Below the pieces are notes generated by a model. It searched no databases. It saw only the letters and a list, made by a program, of their open reading frames with translations, and had not been told where the DNA came from. Made by a program: the position numbers and the translations under genes. Positions 15,096 through 24,114 of a DNA stretch of 64,000 nucleotides are shown piece by piece. The first letter of the stretch is position 1. Each line of letters begins with the position of its first letter. The stretch covers positions 64,001-128,000 of IMG/VR virus record IMGVR_UViG_3300046513_000221, one strand, 5' to 3'. This DNA is from a virus.

Positions 15096-16946
15096 TCAGT
15101 ACAGAAGGTCAATGATTGAGGATTGGTTCTTCTGGAACAAGTTGTTTTCGACAACCTGATCCATACGTTCAAACGCCAGAGTGATCGCCGCAGACGGGTG
15201 GTTCACAAGAGCATTGGTCAGCTTCAGAAACTTGATGTTCTCCACGTCAGCGAAGTTCTTCGGACGTTCCTGAATGTTGTTTGCATCACGGATCAGCTCG
15301 CGCAGAATCAACTCGATCGTCACGGAGCTGGAGCGAATGTTGGATTTCTCCAGCAGACTCAGGAACTCCGGCAGCAGCAGGTGGATGCTATACTCGTTGA
15401 GCAGAGCCTCGCTTTCCAGCAGCTTGATGATCTTCTTCAGCGGCGTGATCAGCTCGGTGTTCTCGATGTTGATGCGGAACACCTCGTTGTCTTCGTAGAT
15501 GTCGAGGATGTTGTCGGAACGGTAGGTGCTGATCTTGTCCTGCACCAAATCGAGGAAGATCTCCTTGCCCTCTTCGAAGTCGAACTCGATCTGACGGTCG
15601 TCGTCGAGAACGATGATTTTGTTGCTCGAAAGCTCTTCTTCGTCGCCGGTCTTCTGGATGTTCTGTACGTTCACCCGGAAGTTCCGCTTCGCGATGAGGC
15701 TGGTCTTGTCGATGTAGAAGTACTCTTCCAGCCCCGGTGGCAGCTCGATCTTCTCAGGATTGATCTGCAGCAAGTGCTTAGACGACAGCAGCATCTGAGT
15801 CAGCTGTTCGGTCAGGTTCAGCACGCCAGCGATACCGATGTGGAACGGATTGACGCGGTGCAGCTGACCGTAGCAGGTACGACAGATTTCGCCGTTGCCG
15901 AGGTGGCAAGTCGCCGGTGAGCGCAGTTTGATGTGCTTCCCGATCATCTCCATGCCGTGCTTACTCAGGGTCTTCAGACCCTTCTTGGTGTAATGGAAAC
16001 GACCGTGCAGACGCTTCAGCGAGTCCTTGGTCTCGATCTGCATCATCACGTAGTCCTCGGAACCGCAGTCCTCCACATCGGAGAGCTTCTGGTTGAGGAC
16101 GAGCAGCAGCAGCTTACGTGACGTGTAACCGGCACGGCGAACCTGCAGAGCATTGGTGATCAGCGCCTTACGAGCACCCATCGCCGAGACGAAGTAATCC
16201 ATCTCGTTACGCATGCCCTGATACAGGTTGGTGTTGACGCAGTGCGGATAGATCGCACTCGAAATGATTTCCGGCTTGTAGCCGATATTGCAGAATACTT
16301 GCTGAAACTGACCGACCGAGATGGCCAAGATCAGATTGCGATAGCAGTTGTTGGTATCGCGGGAAATCTCCTCAAGCAAATCGCGGGTCGCGGTCTTGAT
16401 GGAGTCAACGGTCTCGAAGTATCCTTGATTCTCGTCAACCTTGAAGGCGAGCAGGTCGGCTACGCGCTTGTTTTTCTCCGACAGCTTCAGCATGTCGTAG
16501 ATGTTGACTGAGTTACCAGCGGACTGGTTGATCTCGAACGTGAGATCTGCGAACTCCTCCAAGGAGTACGCGATGATGCTCTTGAGGTCATCGATATCGA
16601 CGGTGTCGTCTTCGATGCTTTCCTCGATGGTCTCGCTGAAGTATTTCTTAACTGCGGAAGCGACGTTGTCGTCCGGGCCGCAGATCAGAATGTCGCGCAT
16701 CTCAACAGGACGCGCCAACAGGAAGCGAGACTTGATCAGGATCAGCGCGATCACCAACTGGCCGAGGTTGATCTCGAATGGATCACTGCCGTCCTTGTTG
16801 ATGGAACACACAAAACTTTGCTTACGGTTGACGAAGTCCTTGGACATCAGTGTCTTTCCGTTGTTGCAGAAGTCGATCAGGCCTTCAGGGTTTTTTTCTT
16901 GCACGAAGTCTAGGAGCATCGCCTTCGATTTTTGCTGTTTTGCCAT
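15096..16946 (-). CDS. Phage RNA polymerase beta-prime subunit, C-terminal part
   Basis: The 616-residue protein matches the C-terminal half of bacterial RpoC. The bridge-helix region is clear (MDYFVSAMGARKALITNAL... GYTSRKLLL, residues 249-281; E. coli has YFISTHGARKGLADTAL...GYLTRRL). All four zinc cysteines are kept: C294 in VEDCGSED and C347, C355, C358 in TCHLGNGEICRTCYG. Next comes a diverged GEPGTQLTMRTFH region (residues 373-391, LTEQLTQMLLSSKH). The N-terminal half with the catalytic NADFDGD loop is not in this window, so beta-prime is split, as in phiKZ-type phages. The ATG follows GAGGTACGAAA. Confidence 0.92.
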   Translation of the reverse strand: MAKQQKSKAMLLDFVQEKNPEGLIDFCNNGKTLMSKDFVNRKQSFVCSINKDGSDPFEINLGQLVIALILIKSRFLLARPVEMRDILICGPDDNVASAVKKYFSETIEESIEDDTVDIDDLKSIIAYSLEEFADLTFEINQSAGNSVNIYDMLKLSEKNKRVADLLAFKVDENQGYFETVDSIKTATRDLLEEISRDTNNCYRNLILAISVGQFQQVFCNIGYKPEIISSAIYPHCVNTNLYQGMRNEMDYFVSAMGARKALITNALQVRRAGYTSRKLLLLVLNQKLSDVEDCGSEDYVMMQIETKDSLKRLHGRFHYTKKGLKTLSKHGMEMIGKHIKLRSPATCHLGNGEICRTCYGQLHRVNPFHIGIAGVLNLTEQLTQMLLSSKHLLQINPEKIELPPGLEEYFYIDKTSLIAKRNFRVNVQNIQKTGDEEELSSNKIIVLDDDRQIEFDFEEGKEIFLDLVQDKISTYRSDNILDIYEDNEVFRINIENTELITPLKKIIKLLESEALLNEYSIHLLLPEFLSLLEKSNIRSSSVTIELILRELIRDANNIQERPKNFADVENIKFLKLTNALVNHPSAAITLAFERMDQVVENNLFQKNQSSIIDLLY

Positions 16947-17130
16947 TTTCGTACCTCGTCTTTTGCACTAGGAAGGAGATCTGCAATCCCTTGGACTTCA
17001 CCTTCAGTTGAACCTTGGAAGTGGCTTTTCCGCCATTTCCCCTTTTGCTGATCGGTTTTGCTTCTTCCGGGATGTCCGGACTCAGCGCATTACCAACCTT
17101 TGATACGAAATCCATTACACCGCTTTTCAT
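16885..17130 (-). CDS. Small basic protein overlapping the RNAP subunit start
   Basis: The 81-residue product is Lys/Arg/Gly-rich (SKRGNGGKATSKVQLKVKSKG) with a short beta-rich middle. The Met at 17130 is chosen over an upstream one because GGGGACTGT precedes it. The 3' end overlaps the beta-prime-like gene by 62 bases in another frame, which suggests translational coupling. A nucleic-acid-binding function is possible from its charge. No family was recognised. Confidence 0.6.
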   Translation of the reverse strand: MKSGVMDFVSKVGNALSPDIPEEAKPISKRGNGGKATSKVQLKVKSKGLQISFLVQKTRYENGKTAKIEGDAPRLRARKKP

Positions 17131-17280
17131 ACAGTCCCCATGATTGGAATCATAGGGTGTGGCTAAGAGCCGTAGCCAGCACATCACCGCCTAAGCAGAT
17201 TTAGCGCCTCGTTCGGTTTTACACCTTAGTCATCCCTGCACCCTTGCGTTCAAAAAAATATGACGTTGTCATATAAATAC

Positions 17281-17310
17281 CTCCGCTATACCCGTGAGGA
17301 TATAGCGGAG
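17281..17310 (-). terminator. Terminator hairpin after the 17344-18288 gene
   Basis: CTCCGCTATA and TATAGCGGAG pair around a short loop. The minus-strand 3' flank is AT-rich (GTATTTATAT) without a long T run. Confidence 0.7.
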
Positions 17311-17343
17311 TTATTCAGTCTTATTCAGACTTTCGGTGCAGGT

Positions 17344-18288
17344 TTACTTCTTTTTGCCAACGACCTTCTTGGCAGCGGGAGTGAACTCGTCGCCGTTCCA
17401 GGTGCCCAGGATGAAGTTGCCTTCATCGTCGAACGCGCCTTCTTCGAACTCGCCAGCGTCGTTGACTTGACCTTTCGAGGTGGTCTTGTCGAAGTACAGC
17501 GAGAACGAAACCTTGGTGTGCGGCGACACCATGGTGTGGTACGGCGTGGCGACCTTGTCCAGACCCGGATTCGGTGCGTACACGCGCGCTTCAGCCTGAC
17601 GGCGCTTCGACTTGACGCCGAGGAACTTCAGGTCGTTGTTGACCAGCACTTCGCCCATGGTTTCTTCCATGGTCTTCAGGATGGCGGCGGTCATGGCCTT
17701 GGTCGGAGGAGCGATGTCCTTCTCGACCAGCTTCTCGTGCAGCAGGTCGACGAACATGTCGGCTGGCATCCACTGGCCCGGTTCCAGAACGCGCTGTTCC
17801 TTCTGCTCTTTCTTGGCCCAGCCGCCGCCTTTCTTGGCAGCAGGAGCGGCAGCGGCAGCAGGTGCTTTCTTCGCGGCAGGTGCCGGAGCGGCTTTAGGCG
17901 CGACCTTGGCGGCAGGAGCGGCAGCTTTAGGAGCGACTTTACCGACGACCTTCTTCGGTGCAGGTGCGGCCACTTCTTCTTCTTCGGCCTCGCCGCCTTC
18001 TTCGCCTTCTTCTTCGCTTTGCTCTTCTTCTTCGGTTTCTTCAACCGGAGCAGGAGCGGCTTTCTTCGGAGCGACCTTACCGACGACCTTCTTCGGTGCC
18101 GGTGCAGCCACTTCTTCTTCTTCGGCTTCGCCGCCTTCTTCGCCTTCGGTCTGCTCTTCTTCTTCGGTTTCTTCAACCGGAGCAGGTGCTGGCTTCTTCA
18201 CAACACCCTTCGGTGCGACCTTGGCTGCAGGTGCTGCTGCGCCACCGGCTTTTTTCGCTGCCAACAGTTCTTTCATCGTCTTTGCCAT
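17344..18288 (-). CDS. Ala/Lys/Glu-rich protein with C-terminal HU-like domain
   Basis: The product has about 314 residues. The Met at 18288 is chosen because AATGGAG precedes it. Residues 1-165 are low complexity: Ala/Pro/Lys blocks (VVGKVAPK) alternate with Glu-rich blocks, including two near-identical 46-residue repeats. From about residue 170, a domain with HU/IHF features follows: helices (ADMFVDLLHEKLVEK, AMTAAILKTMEETM), then LKFLGVKSKRRQAEARVYAPNP, equivalent to the HU beta-arm. With the HU-like gene at 7697 it points to a phage DNA-compaction system. The alternating basic and acidic blocks are unusual. An ATATATTCT motif lies upstream at 18380-18390. Confidence 0.85.
   Translation of the reverse strand: MAKTMKELLAAKKAGGAAAPAAKVAPKGVVKKPAPAPVEETEEEEQTEGEEGGEAEEEEVAAPAPKKVVGKVAPKKAAPAPVEETEEEEQSEEEGEEGGEAEEEEVAAPAPKKVVGKVAPKAAAPAAKVAPKAAPAPAAKKAPAAAAAPAAKKGGGWAKKEQKEQRVLEPGQWMPADMFVDLLHEKLVEKDIAPPTKAMTAAILKTMEETMGEVLVNNDLKFLGVKSKRRQAEARVYAPNPGLDKVATPYHTMVSPHTKVSFSLYFDKTTSKGQVNDAGEFEEGAFDDEGNFILGTWNGDEFTPAAKKVVGKKK
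17941..18190 (-). repeat. Two near-identical 138-bp direct repeats inside the HU-like gene
   Basis: Copies start at ACCGACGACC (17941) and at the same sequence near 18079, a 138-base (46-residue) period. They encode APVEETEEEEQ...VGKVAPK units. The second arm is slightly longer in one copy. Confidence 0.8.
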
Positions 18289-18379
18289 GCTAAACTCCAT
18301 TTTGGTTTGGTTAAAATACAACTTGCTTATCGATAAGTAGCTGAAATGCCGAATGAATCTTTCTCAACGGACACCATAA

Positions 18380-18390
18380 GAATATATCCA
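18380..18390 (-). promoter_or_regulatory. ATATATNAT-like promoter motif
   Basis: The minus strand reads TGGATATATTCTTATG about 90 bases before the ATG at 18288. It has one mismatch to the ATATATNAT consensus. The remaining gap, 18391-18520, holds no other recognised element. Confidence 0.45.
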
Positions 18391-18520
18391 CGTTTTCCGA
18401 GTCAAAGTTTTCCATTCGACATCTAGCATACTGTTGGGAGCCGATGAGTCTAATCACTTTCGAAAATGCGATATAGTTCATCGATCCCTTGACTTGGATG
18501 TAATTAAGCTATGAAACTCT

Positions 18521-19552
18521 TCAGATTTTTTCTTCCTGAGCGTCGAGCAGCTTCTGGAAGAGGAATCCTACGATTACGCGAGCCATCGCAATGCTACGAT
18601 GATTCCACTTCAAACGGTCCTCACCACTCACCATCGACAGCGGAACCTCGCGGTGCATTTCGCGGTCGTAGATAGCGAAGATGGAATTGTAACCGAAATC
18701 GCGCCAGAGCGTTTCGAGGAACGAGTCGTCGCCATACTGCTGGGTGGTCGGTACGAAGAGACGACCGTACATGTGGCCGACGGCGTGGTGCATGATCTCG
18801 CCGTTCTTGGCGATGCTCGCGGTCGTCACGAAGTTACCGGTCGCCATGTAGCGCTTGAAGAACGGATCAGAGAAACCGATCGAGCCGCTCAGCTTTTCGC
18901 GGATGGCCTCGGAGATGATCACCTTGTTGACGAAGTCCTTCATGTTCTTGCGGAACTTCGACAGCGATTTCTCTTCCGTCGCTTTACGCGTGAGGAACCG
19001 GTCCAGTTCTGGGAACTGGCGACTGATGCGGTCGTAGACGCCCTCGTACAGGATATCGTCCTGCACGCGAGCCGAGTGTACGCCCGGACGACCGTTGAGG
19101 ATGTCCACGCAGATGCCGGAGTCCTCAGCGAGGATGTACTTATTCTCGTTCTGGAACATACTGGACAGACCGCGACTCTTGATGAAGCAGTTGTCGAGGA
19201 AGGTCTGACCGGTCTCGTCCTGTTCCGCGTAGGCGTCACCTTCCAGCACGCCGAACGTCAGGATCCCGGTGGTGATCCCGGCCAGCTGGGTGTTCACCTT
19301 CAAGAAGTTGTTGAACTCGTCGATCTTGCCGTGGTTGCCGGTACCGAACGAGATGTGCCACTTGCCGTTCTTCGGATTCTCCAGCCACGCACGGGTGGAC
19401 AGGGTTCCGAAGTTATTCTGGATGACATCGATCTGGTGCTTGAGCTCCTTCACGCTATTCTGGAAGGTGCCGATCTTGTCGTGTTGCTGGTCCACCGACA
19501 CAAAGCCTATGGATAGCGTGTCTTTCACAAAGTCTACTGGTGTTTCATTCAT
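18521..19552 (-). CDS. Ham1/RdgB-type non-canonical nucleotide pyrophosphatase, enlarged
   Basis: A 343-residue protein with the Ham1 motifs spread across it: GTGNHGKIDEFNNFL (about residue 70; RdgB has ATGNxGKxxEF), ETGQTFLDNCFIKSR (about 113), AEDSGICVDILNGRPGVHSAR (about 142), and near the C-terminus DFGYNSIF and NHRSIAMA (RdgB: GFGYDPIF and SHRxxAL). RdgB is about 200 residues; here there is a 65-residue N-terminal extension and a roughly 80-residue helical insertion at about 180-260. The family hydrolyses (d)ITP, (d)XTP or modified dNTPs to monophosphates. In a phage it may clean the pool or remove a host nucleotide. Confidence 0.9.
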   Translation of the reverse strand: MNETPVDFVKDTLSIGFVSVDQQHDKIGTFQNSVKELKHQIDVIQNNFGTLSTRAWLENPKNGKWHISFGTGNHGKIDEFNNFLKVNTQLAGITTGILTFGVLEGDAYAEQDETGQTFLDNCFIKSRGLSSMFQNENKYILAEDSGICVDILNGRPGVHSARVQDDILYEGVYDRISRQFPELDRFLTRKATEEKSLSKFRKNMKDFVNKVIISEAIREKLSGSIGFSDPFFKRYMATGNFVTTASIAKNGEIMHHAVGHMYGRLFVPTTQQYGDDSFLETLWRDFGYNSIFAIYDREMHREVPLSMVSGEDRLKWNHRSIAMARVIVGFLFQKLLDAQEEKI

Positions 19553-19742
19553 TTCTTCTTTTCCGTCTGTTTCGACCGACCCTAACTAGAGAGTAGGCCC
19601 AGATGCCAGTCCCGCCACGCACCGAGCGAAGGGGGATTTGGGGGAAGTTCGCTATCGCTACCTTCCCCTATATTTTAAATAATCATAAATAATAATAAGA
19701 AAATGGTTATTATACCATTTATCTTCTTATCTTATAAAAGAA

Positions 19743-19769
19743 TCTCCTAACGTTTAGTACGTTAGGAGA
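19743..19769. terminator. Perfect 10-bp hairpin in AT-rich spacer
   Basis: TCTCCTAACG and CGTTAGGAGA are separated by 7 bases. Flanks are AT-rich on both sides. No gene ends right here, so an attenuator or regulatory role is possible. Confidence 0.5.
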
Positions 19770-19837
19770 TTACTTATAATTATTAAATAGTAAAATCGCA
19801 CGAGGGTTGAAGGATGTCTTTCGATATCCGTCCTTAT

Positions 19838-19847
19838 CATATATTCG
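19838..19847 (+). promoter_or_regulatory. ATATAT promoter-like motif before RNAP beta-like gene
   Basis: CATATATTCG lies 75-84 bases before the ATG at 19922. It matches the shared ATATAT core but not the final AT. Confidence 0.4.
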
Positions 19848-19921
19848 TAATCAACATCTTAAAGTTTGACGCACGAGCAACAGTAGAATAATACCAGTCA
19901 TCCACATTTGGAAAGACCATC

Positions 19922-22900
19922 ATGCTAGTCCAGCTCGACAAGATCCTCAATTCGCGGATTTATTTCTCATCGACCCTGCAGTGCAACCCATCTACCGACT
20001 CCGGCAAGTACTACGCTTTGGCGTACGACCCGGCTGACGAGAACGGGTTCAACAACCTGCTGAAATCGATCAAGTTCATGCCAAAGGGTAAGGAGTACGT
20101 GTACTACCCGGCATCGATCTTCAACCCTACATCGTTCGCTCCGATGCCATCCACCAAGGCAAAGGCAGCGTTCTACGAGTGGCTCGACAAGAACCATCCC
20201 GCATCGCACACCAAGATGAACCAGCTGACGCTGAGCGAATCACAGCAAGCCGACCACAACCCGGTGCTGTTGAACCTCGCGTCGTACTTCACGGTTCTCG
20301 ATCCGTACGCGGAGCAACACAAGAACTCCGCCTCCAACAAATACAAGTACTTCAAGATGGTTCTGGCAAAGATCCTGCCGAAGTACTCCGAATTCTCGAA
20401 GGAGAAGATGAACCTGCTGATCGACATCAGCGGCACCGTCACCAGCTCCTTCCTCTTCTTCATCCTGTACGGTCTGCGTCACGACTACGAGGCGATGACC
20501 AAGGCATTCGAGGGCATCAACGTGATCTTCGTGGACGGTCCTCACGGCCTGTTCATGAAGCCTGATCTGGCTGATCGCAAGAAGGTCCAGTCCAATCTGA
20601 ACCTGATCGCCAAGATGCTCAACATGAGCCGCAACTTCGATCGCGATGCGATCATGAAGGACAAGGACGTAAGCATCACCGACGAGAGCGTCGCAGTGTC
20701 CTCCGACAAGGTGGACCAGAAGACCATCGATGCAGCCATTGCTGGCTTCGATATCGATCGCACCACCGAGCTGGAGGGACAGACTCCCGAGCAGATCATG
20801 GCCGCGAAGACCAAACGGATCTCCATCGCCGAGAAGGATCCGAGCGACATCGCGTCCGTGACGGTCGCCAACGAGTCCGACCTCGAAGAGATTCTCGGTA
20901 GCGTCGCCACCGATGACTTCCAGAAGGTAGCCAAGGCCAATCAGGACTTCCTGAACAAGTACGCTCCTGTACAGGAGAAAGCGATCTCCAAGGCGCGTGC
21001 TGAGGCGGAGAAAGCCTTCACCGATAGCAAGCTTTCCATCACCAAAGCTGTCGATAGTTCCGTGATGAACTCGAACGTGAAGTCGTCCGTTATTGCAGCT
21101 CTGACCTCCTCGTACTATCGCAAGATCTACAAGAAGGACATCCTGAGCATCTTCACGAACCTGAACAACGATCCTGATCATCCGGTCGTGATCACCAGCT
21201 TCGAGATGAAAGACAACTCCGATCCGCTGAACATGCTGGATGAGCTGTCCGTGCAGTTCCTCGACAAGAACGGCAAGCGCCACACCTTCACGGTGGACGT
21301 GCCTAAAGTCTCCCACGATGGCTTCCTGTACCTCAATGGCAACAAGAAGTTCGTGACGAAGCAAGCCGCGCTGCTGCCGATCATCAAAGAGGCTCCGAAC
21401 CGAGTCCAGATCACCACCAACTACAAGAAGACCTTCCTGTATCGCAAGAACGACAAGACCTCCGGTATCGTCGATCGCATCTTGAAGACTCTGGTTGGCA
21501 AGAAGATCGACGGCGTGAAGCAGATCTCCGGTAACAGCTTCGCTTCGAACCTGCCGTACAACGTCAGCATCCCTTACAACCTCTTTGGTCGTCGCCTTTA
21601 TAGCGTCGAGATCCAGCAGGGTACCAGCGGTGGCAACGTCCTGCATCTGGTGTTCAACCAGAATAAGATCCGTGAGGACATGAAGGATCTTGGATTCGAC
21701 ATCGAGAAGCTCGGCGATCATGCAATTCCAGTCGCCTTCCGCTGCATCAACAACAAGATCGAGACGGTCTACTGCGAGATGAACACCCGCTCCGGGAAGA
21801 TCATCGGTGCGTGGGATCGTACAGGCAAGCCGAAGCAGGAAAACTACAAGAACATCACTCAATTCATGGCTGACCAGATCCGCAACAGCGGCAACTCGTC
21901 CCTGATCGAGGCTTTCAACAGCACCTCCGCAGGTAAGTCACTCGGTCAGACCGAGATCCGGCTGGCCGGTCGCATGATGTCGCTCGGCGTGCTGCTCTGC
22001 TTCTACCGTGGCATGTTGCCGCTGCTGGAACAGTATGGCATCAAGTACACTGTCTCCGACAAGGGTGGTCGTGCAACCGATACGCAGACCATCCTGCGTT
22101 TCAAGGATGTGTCACTCATCATCGATGCCGAGGGAGACACGACCAAGGAACTGATCGTCAACGGCTTCTACTACCTGAACACCAAGGAGTACAACCTCGA
22201 CGACGCAGGTCAGCGCGGCGCAGTCTACATCGAGTACTTCGGCGAGTACACCGGTTCCCGGAACACCGCCAAGGCCGTGCTGAACTTCGAGTCGGCGATG
22301 ATCGATCCGATTACGTTGGAGGTGCTGAAGGATCTGCACCTGCCGACCACCTTCGTCGATCTGCTGCTGTACGGTAACACCATGCTCGGCGACTTCACGC
22401 ACAAATCGAAGAACGACATGTCGAACTTCCGTACCCGTGACGCGGAGGTCGTGTCCGTGGCGGTCTACAACACCCTGATCACCGCGTTCAACGAGTACAA
22501 ACGTACCGTGAAGACCGGTGTGGTCACCTCGATCTCGGCTCCTCGCGATGCCGTGACGAAGACTCTTCAGACCTACCAGAACATCGAGGGCTACTCGACG
22601 CTGTCACCGTTTCTGGAGATCCAGAACAAGGCTAAGACCACGTTTAAGGGTCCGTCGGGTCTAAACTCCGACGACAGCTACACTGCGGATATGAGAGCAT
22701 TCGACGAGTCCATGGTCGGGGTTTTCGGTATCTTTACCCCCGTTTCTGCACAGGTGGGTATCGCACGCTCCATGACCCTGAACCCACGCATCAACCATGT
22801 GCGTGGCTATCTGGAAAAGAAGAACGTCAATGACATGAACATGGACGAGTTGTACGCCCCCGGCGAGCTGCTCAACATCTTCGTGGCGTCCCACTCCGAC

Positions 22901-24109
22901 CCGATGCGTATCTGCATGGCGACGACTCAGGGCGGTCACATCATCGCGACCAAGGTCCAGCACAACTACCTGATCGGTACCGGCATCGACAAGACGCTGT
23001 CCCATCTGGTTGGTCAGGACTTCGCCTTCAAGGCATCGGAGGACGGTGTGGTGTCCAAGGTCGATGAGACCAACAAGCTCGTCTTCCTGAAGTACGCCTC
23101 CGGCGAGACGACCGCGATCGACATCAGCGACAAGCCAGCCAACAACTCGGCTGGTGGCTTCTACATGAAGAATCAGCTGGAATTGACTGATGGTCTGAAG
23201 GTAGGCTCGAAGTTCAAGGTCGGTCAAATCCTCGCGACGAATCGCCAGTTCTTCAAGGAGGACATGGATGGCTCGCACGGCTTCGCTGCCGGTCGCCTGA
23301 CCAAGGTCGCCCTGATGTGCCTGACGACCACCTACGAGGACTCGATGCCGATCACCGACACCGTGCGCCGCGAGATGGCCTCGACGATCATCTCGGAGAA
23401 GGAGACCATCCTCAAGGAGAACTCCCGCATCCACTCGATCGCCAAGGAAGGTCAGTATATCAACATCAACGAGCCGCTGGTCATCTTCGAGGAGATCGGC
23501 GATACCGAGAAGGCCGCACTGAGTGCCGTAGAGAAGGCTTCCAACCCGGACTTTGGTAAAGGTTCGGAGCTGGAGTATCTCGGCAAGAACGTGGTCAAGT
23601 CGAAGTACGCCGGTCTGATCACTAACATCAAGGTCTACTACAACTGCGATCTGGAGTCGCCAACGCTCGAACCAACTCTGAAGGAGTATCTGCAGGGCTA
23701 CATCGAGTCGAACAAGCGTCGCTCCGGTCTGCTGAAGGGCATCAAGGCTGACGAGCTGATCGAACAAGCATCGACCGAGCGGATCATGAAGGACAAGATC
23801 CTCGGCAATGAGATGCAGGGCGTGCTGATCGTGTTTTACATCCAGCACGAGGAAGATTCTTCTATCGGTAACAAGTTGACCTTCTTCTCCGCAGCCAAGG
23901 GCATCGTGTCCGAGGTGATCCCGGACGAGTTGGCTCCGTATACTGACTACCGTCCGAAGGATCCTATCGAGGCGATCCTGAGTCCGATGTCGCTGATCAG
24001 TCGTAACGTACCCGACCTGATGCTGACGGGTCTGTCGAACCGCGTGATCGTGGAACTGCGCAAGCAGGTTCTTGAAGATCTCGGTCTCATCCCCGTCGCT
24101 ACTGCTTGA
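19922..24109 (+). CDS. Phage RNA polymerase beta-like subunit (single chain)
   Basis: The 1395-residue protein matches bacterial RpoB from about residue 400 on. Landmarks: VDVPKVSHDGFLYLNG (about 457; RpoB GEIPLMTENGTFIINGTER), AAGRLTKVALMCLTTTYEDSMPI (about 1118; RpoB GxNxxVAFMPWxGYNFEDSI), and GNKLTFFSAAKGIVSEVIPDE (about 1314; RpoB GDKMAGRHGNKGVISKIxP), which keeps the two active-site lysines, then DPIEAILSPMSLISRN (RpoB DIVLNPLGVPSRM). The first 400 residues are unlike RpoB. The C-terminal clamp segment is absent. phiKZ-type phages split beta; here it is one chain. It has its own promoter-like motif, a leader and a terminator. Confidence 0.92.
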   Translation: MLVQLDKILNSRIYFSSTLQCNPSTDSGKYYALAYDPADENGFNNLLKSIKFMPKGKEYVYYPASIFNPTSFAPMPSTKAKAAFYEWLDKNHPASHTKMNQLTLSESQQADHNPVLLNLASYFTVLDPYAEQHKNSASNKYKYFKMVLAKILPKYSEFSKEKMNLLIDISGTVTSSFLFFILYGLRHDYEAMTKAFEGINVIFVDGPHGLFMKPDLADRKKVQSNLNLIAKMLNMSRNFDRDAIMKDKDVSITDESVAVSSDKVDQKTIDAAIAGFDIDRTTELEGQTPEQIMAAKTKRISIAEKDPSDIASVTVANESDLEEILGSVATDDFQKVAKANQDFLNKYAPVQEKAISKARAEAEKAFTDSKLSITKAVDSSVMNSNVKSSVIAALTSSYYRKIYKKDILSIFTNLNNDPDHPVVITSFEMKDNSDPLNMLDELSVQFLDKNGKRHTFTVDVPKVSHDGFLYLNGNKKFVTKQAALLPIIKEAPNRVQITTNYKKTFLYRKNDKTSGIVDRILKTLVGKKIDGVKQISGNSFASNLPYNVSIPYNLFGRRLYSVEIQQGTSGGNVLHLVFNQNKIREDMKDLGFDIEKLGDHAIPVAFRCINNKIETVYCEMNTRSGKIIGAWDRTGKPKQENYKNITQFMADQIRNSGNSSLIEAFNSTSAGKSLGQTEIRLAGRMMSLGVLLCFYRGMLPLLEQYGIKYTVSDKGGRATDTQTILRFKDVSLIIDAEGDTTKELIVNGFYYLNTKEYNLDDAGQRGAVYIEYFGEYTGSRNTAKAVLNFESAMIDPITLEVLKDLHLPTTFVDLLLYGNTMLGDFTHKSKNDMSNFRTRDAEVVSVAVYNTLITAFNEYKRTVKTGVVTSISAPRDAVTKTLQTYQNIEGYSTLSPFLEIQNKAKTTFKGPSGLNSDDSYTADMRAFDESMVGVFGIFTPVSAQVGIARSMTLNPRINHVRGYLEKKNVNDMNMDELYAPGELLNIFVASHSDPMRICMATTQGGHIIATKVQHNYLIGTGIDKTLSHLVGQDFAFKASEDGVVSKVDETNKLVFLKYASGETTAIDISDKPANNSAGGFYMKNQLELTDGLKVGSKFKVGQILATNRQFFKEDMDGSHGFAAGRLTKVALMCLTTTYEDSMPITDTVRREMASTIISEKETILKENSRIHSIAKEGQYININEPLVIFEEIGDTEKAALSAVEKASNPDFGKGSELEYLGKNVVKSKYAGLITNIKVYYNCDLESPTLEPTLKEYLQGYIESNKRRSGLLKGIKADELIEQASTERIMKDKILGNEMQGVLIVFYIQHEEDSSIGNKLTFFSAAKGIVSEVIPDELAPYTDYRPKDPIEAILSPMSLISRNVPDLMLTGLSNRVIVELRKQVLEDLGLIPVATA

Positions 24110-24114
24110 TTTTA

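Larger units (their letters stand above)
19553..19921. other. AT-rich divergent intergenic region with three hairpins
   Basis: This 369-base gap separates the Ham1-like gene (-) from the RNAP beta-like gene (+). Bases 19670-19800 are strikingly AT-rich compared with the surrounding genes. It contains GGGGAAG...CTTCCCC (near 19640-19670), AAATGGT...ACCATTT (near 19700-19720) and a perfect 10-bp hairpin TCTCCTAACG/CGTTAGGAGA (19743-19769). An ATATAT motif at 19838-19847 faces the beta gene. Candidates are a control region or a replication origin. Confidence 0.5.

Noticed and set aside
20240-21862. 540-codon minus-strand frame opposite the RNAP beta-like gene
   Set aside because: Antisense shadow; the plus-strand gene has clear RpoB motifs.
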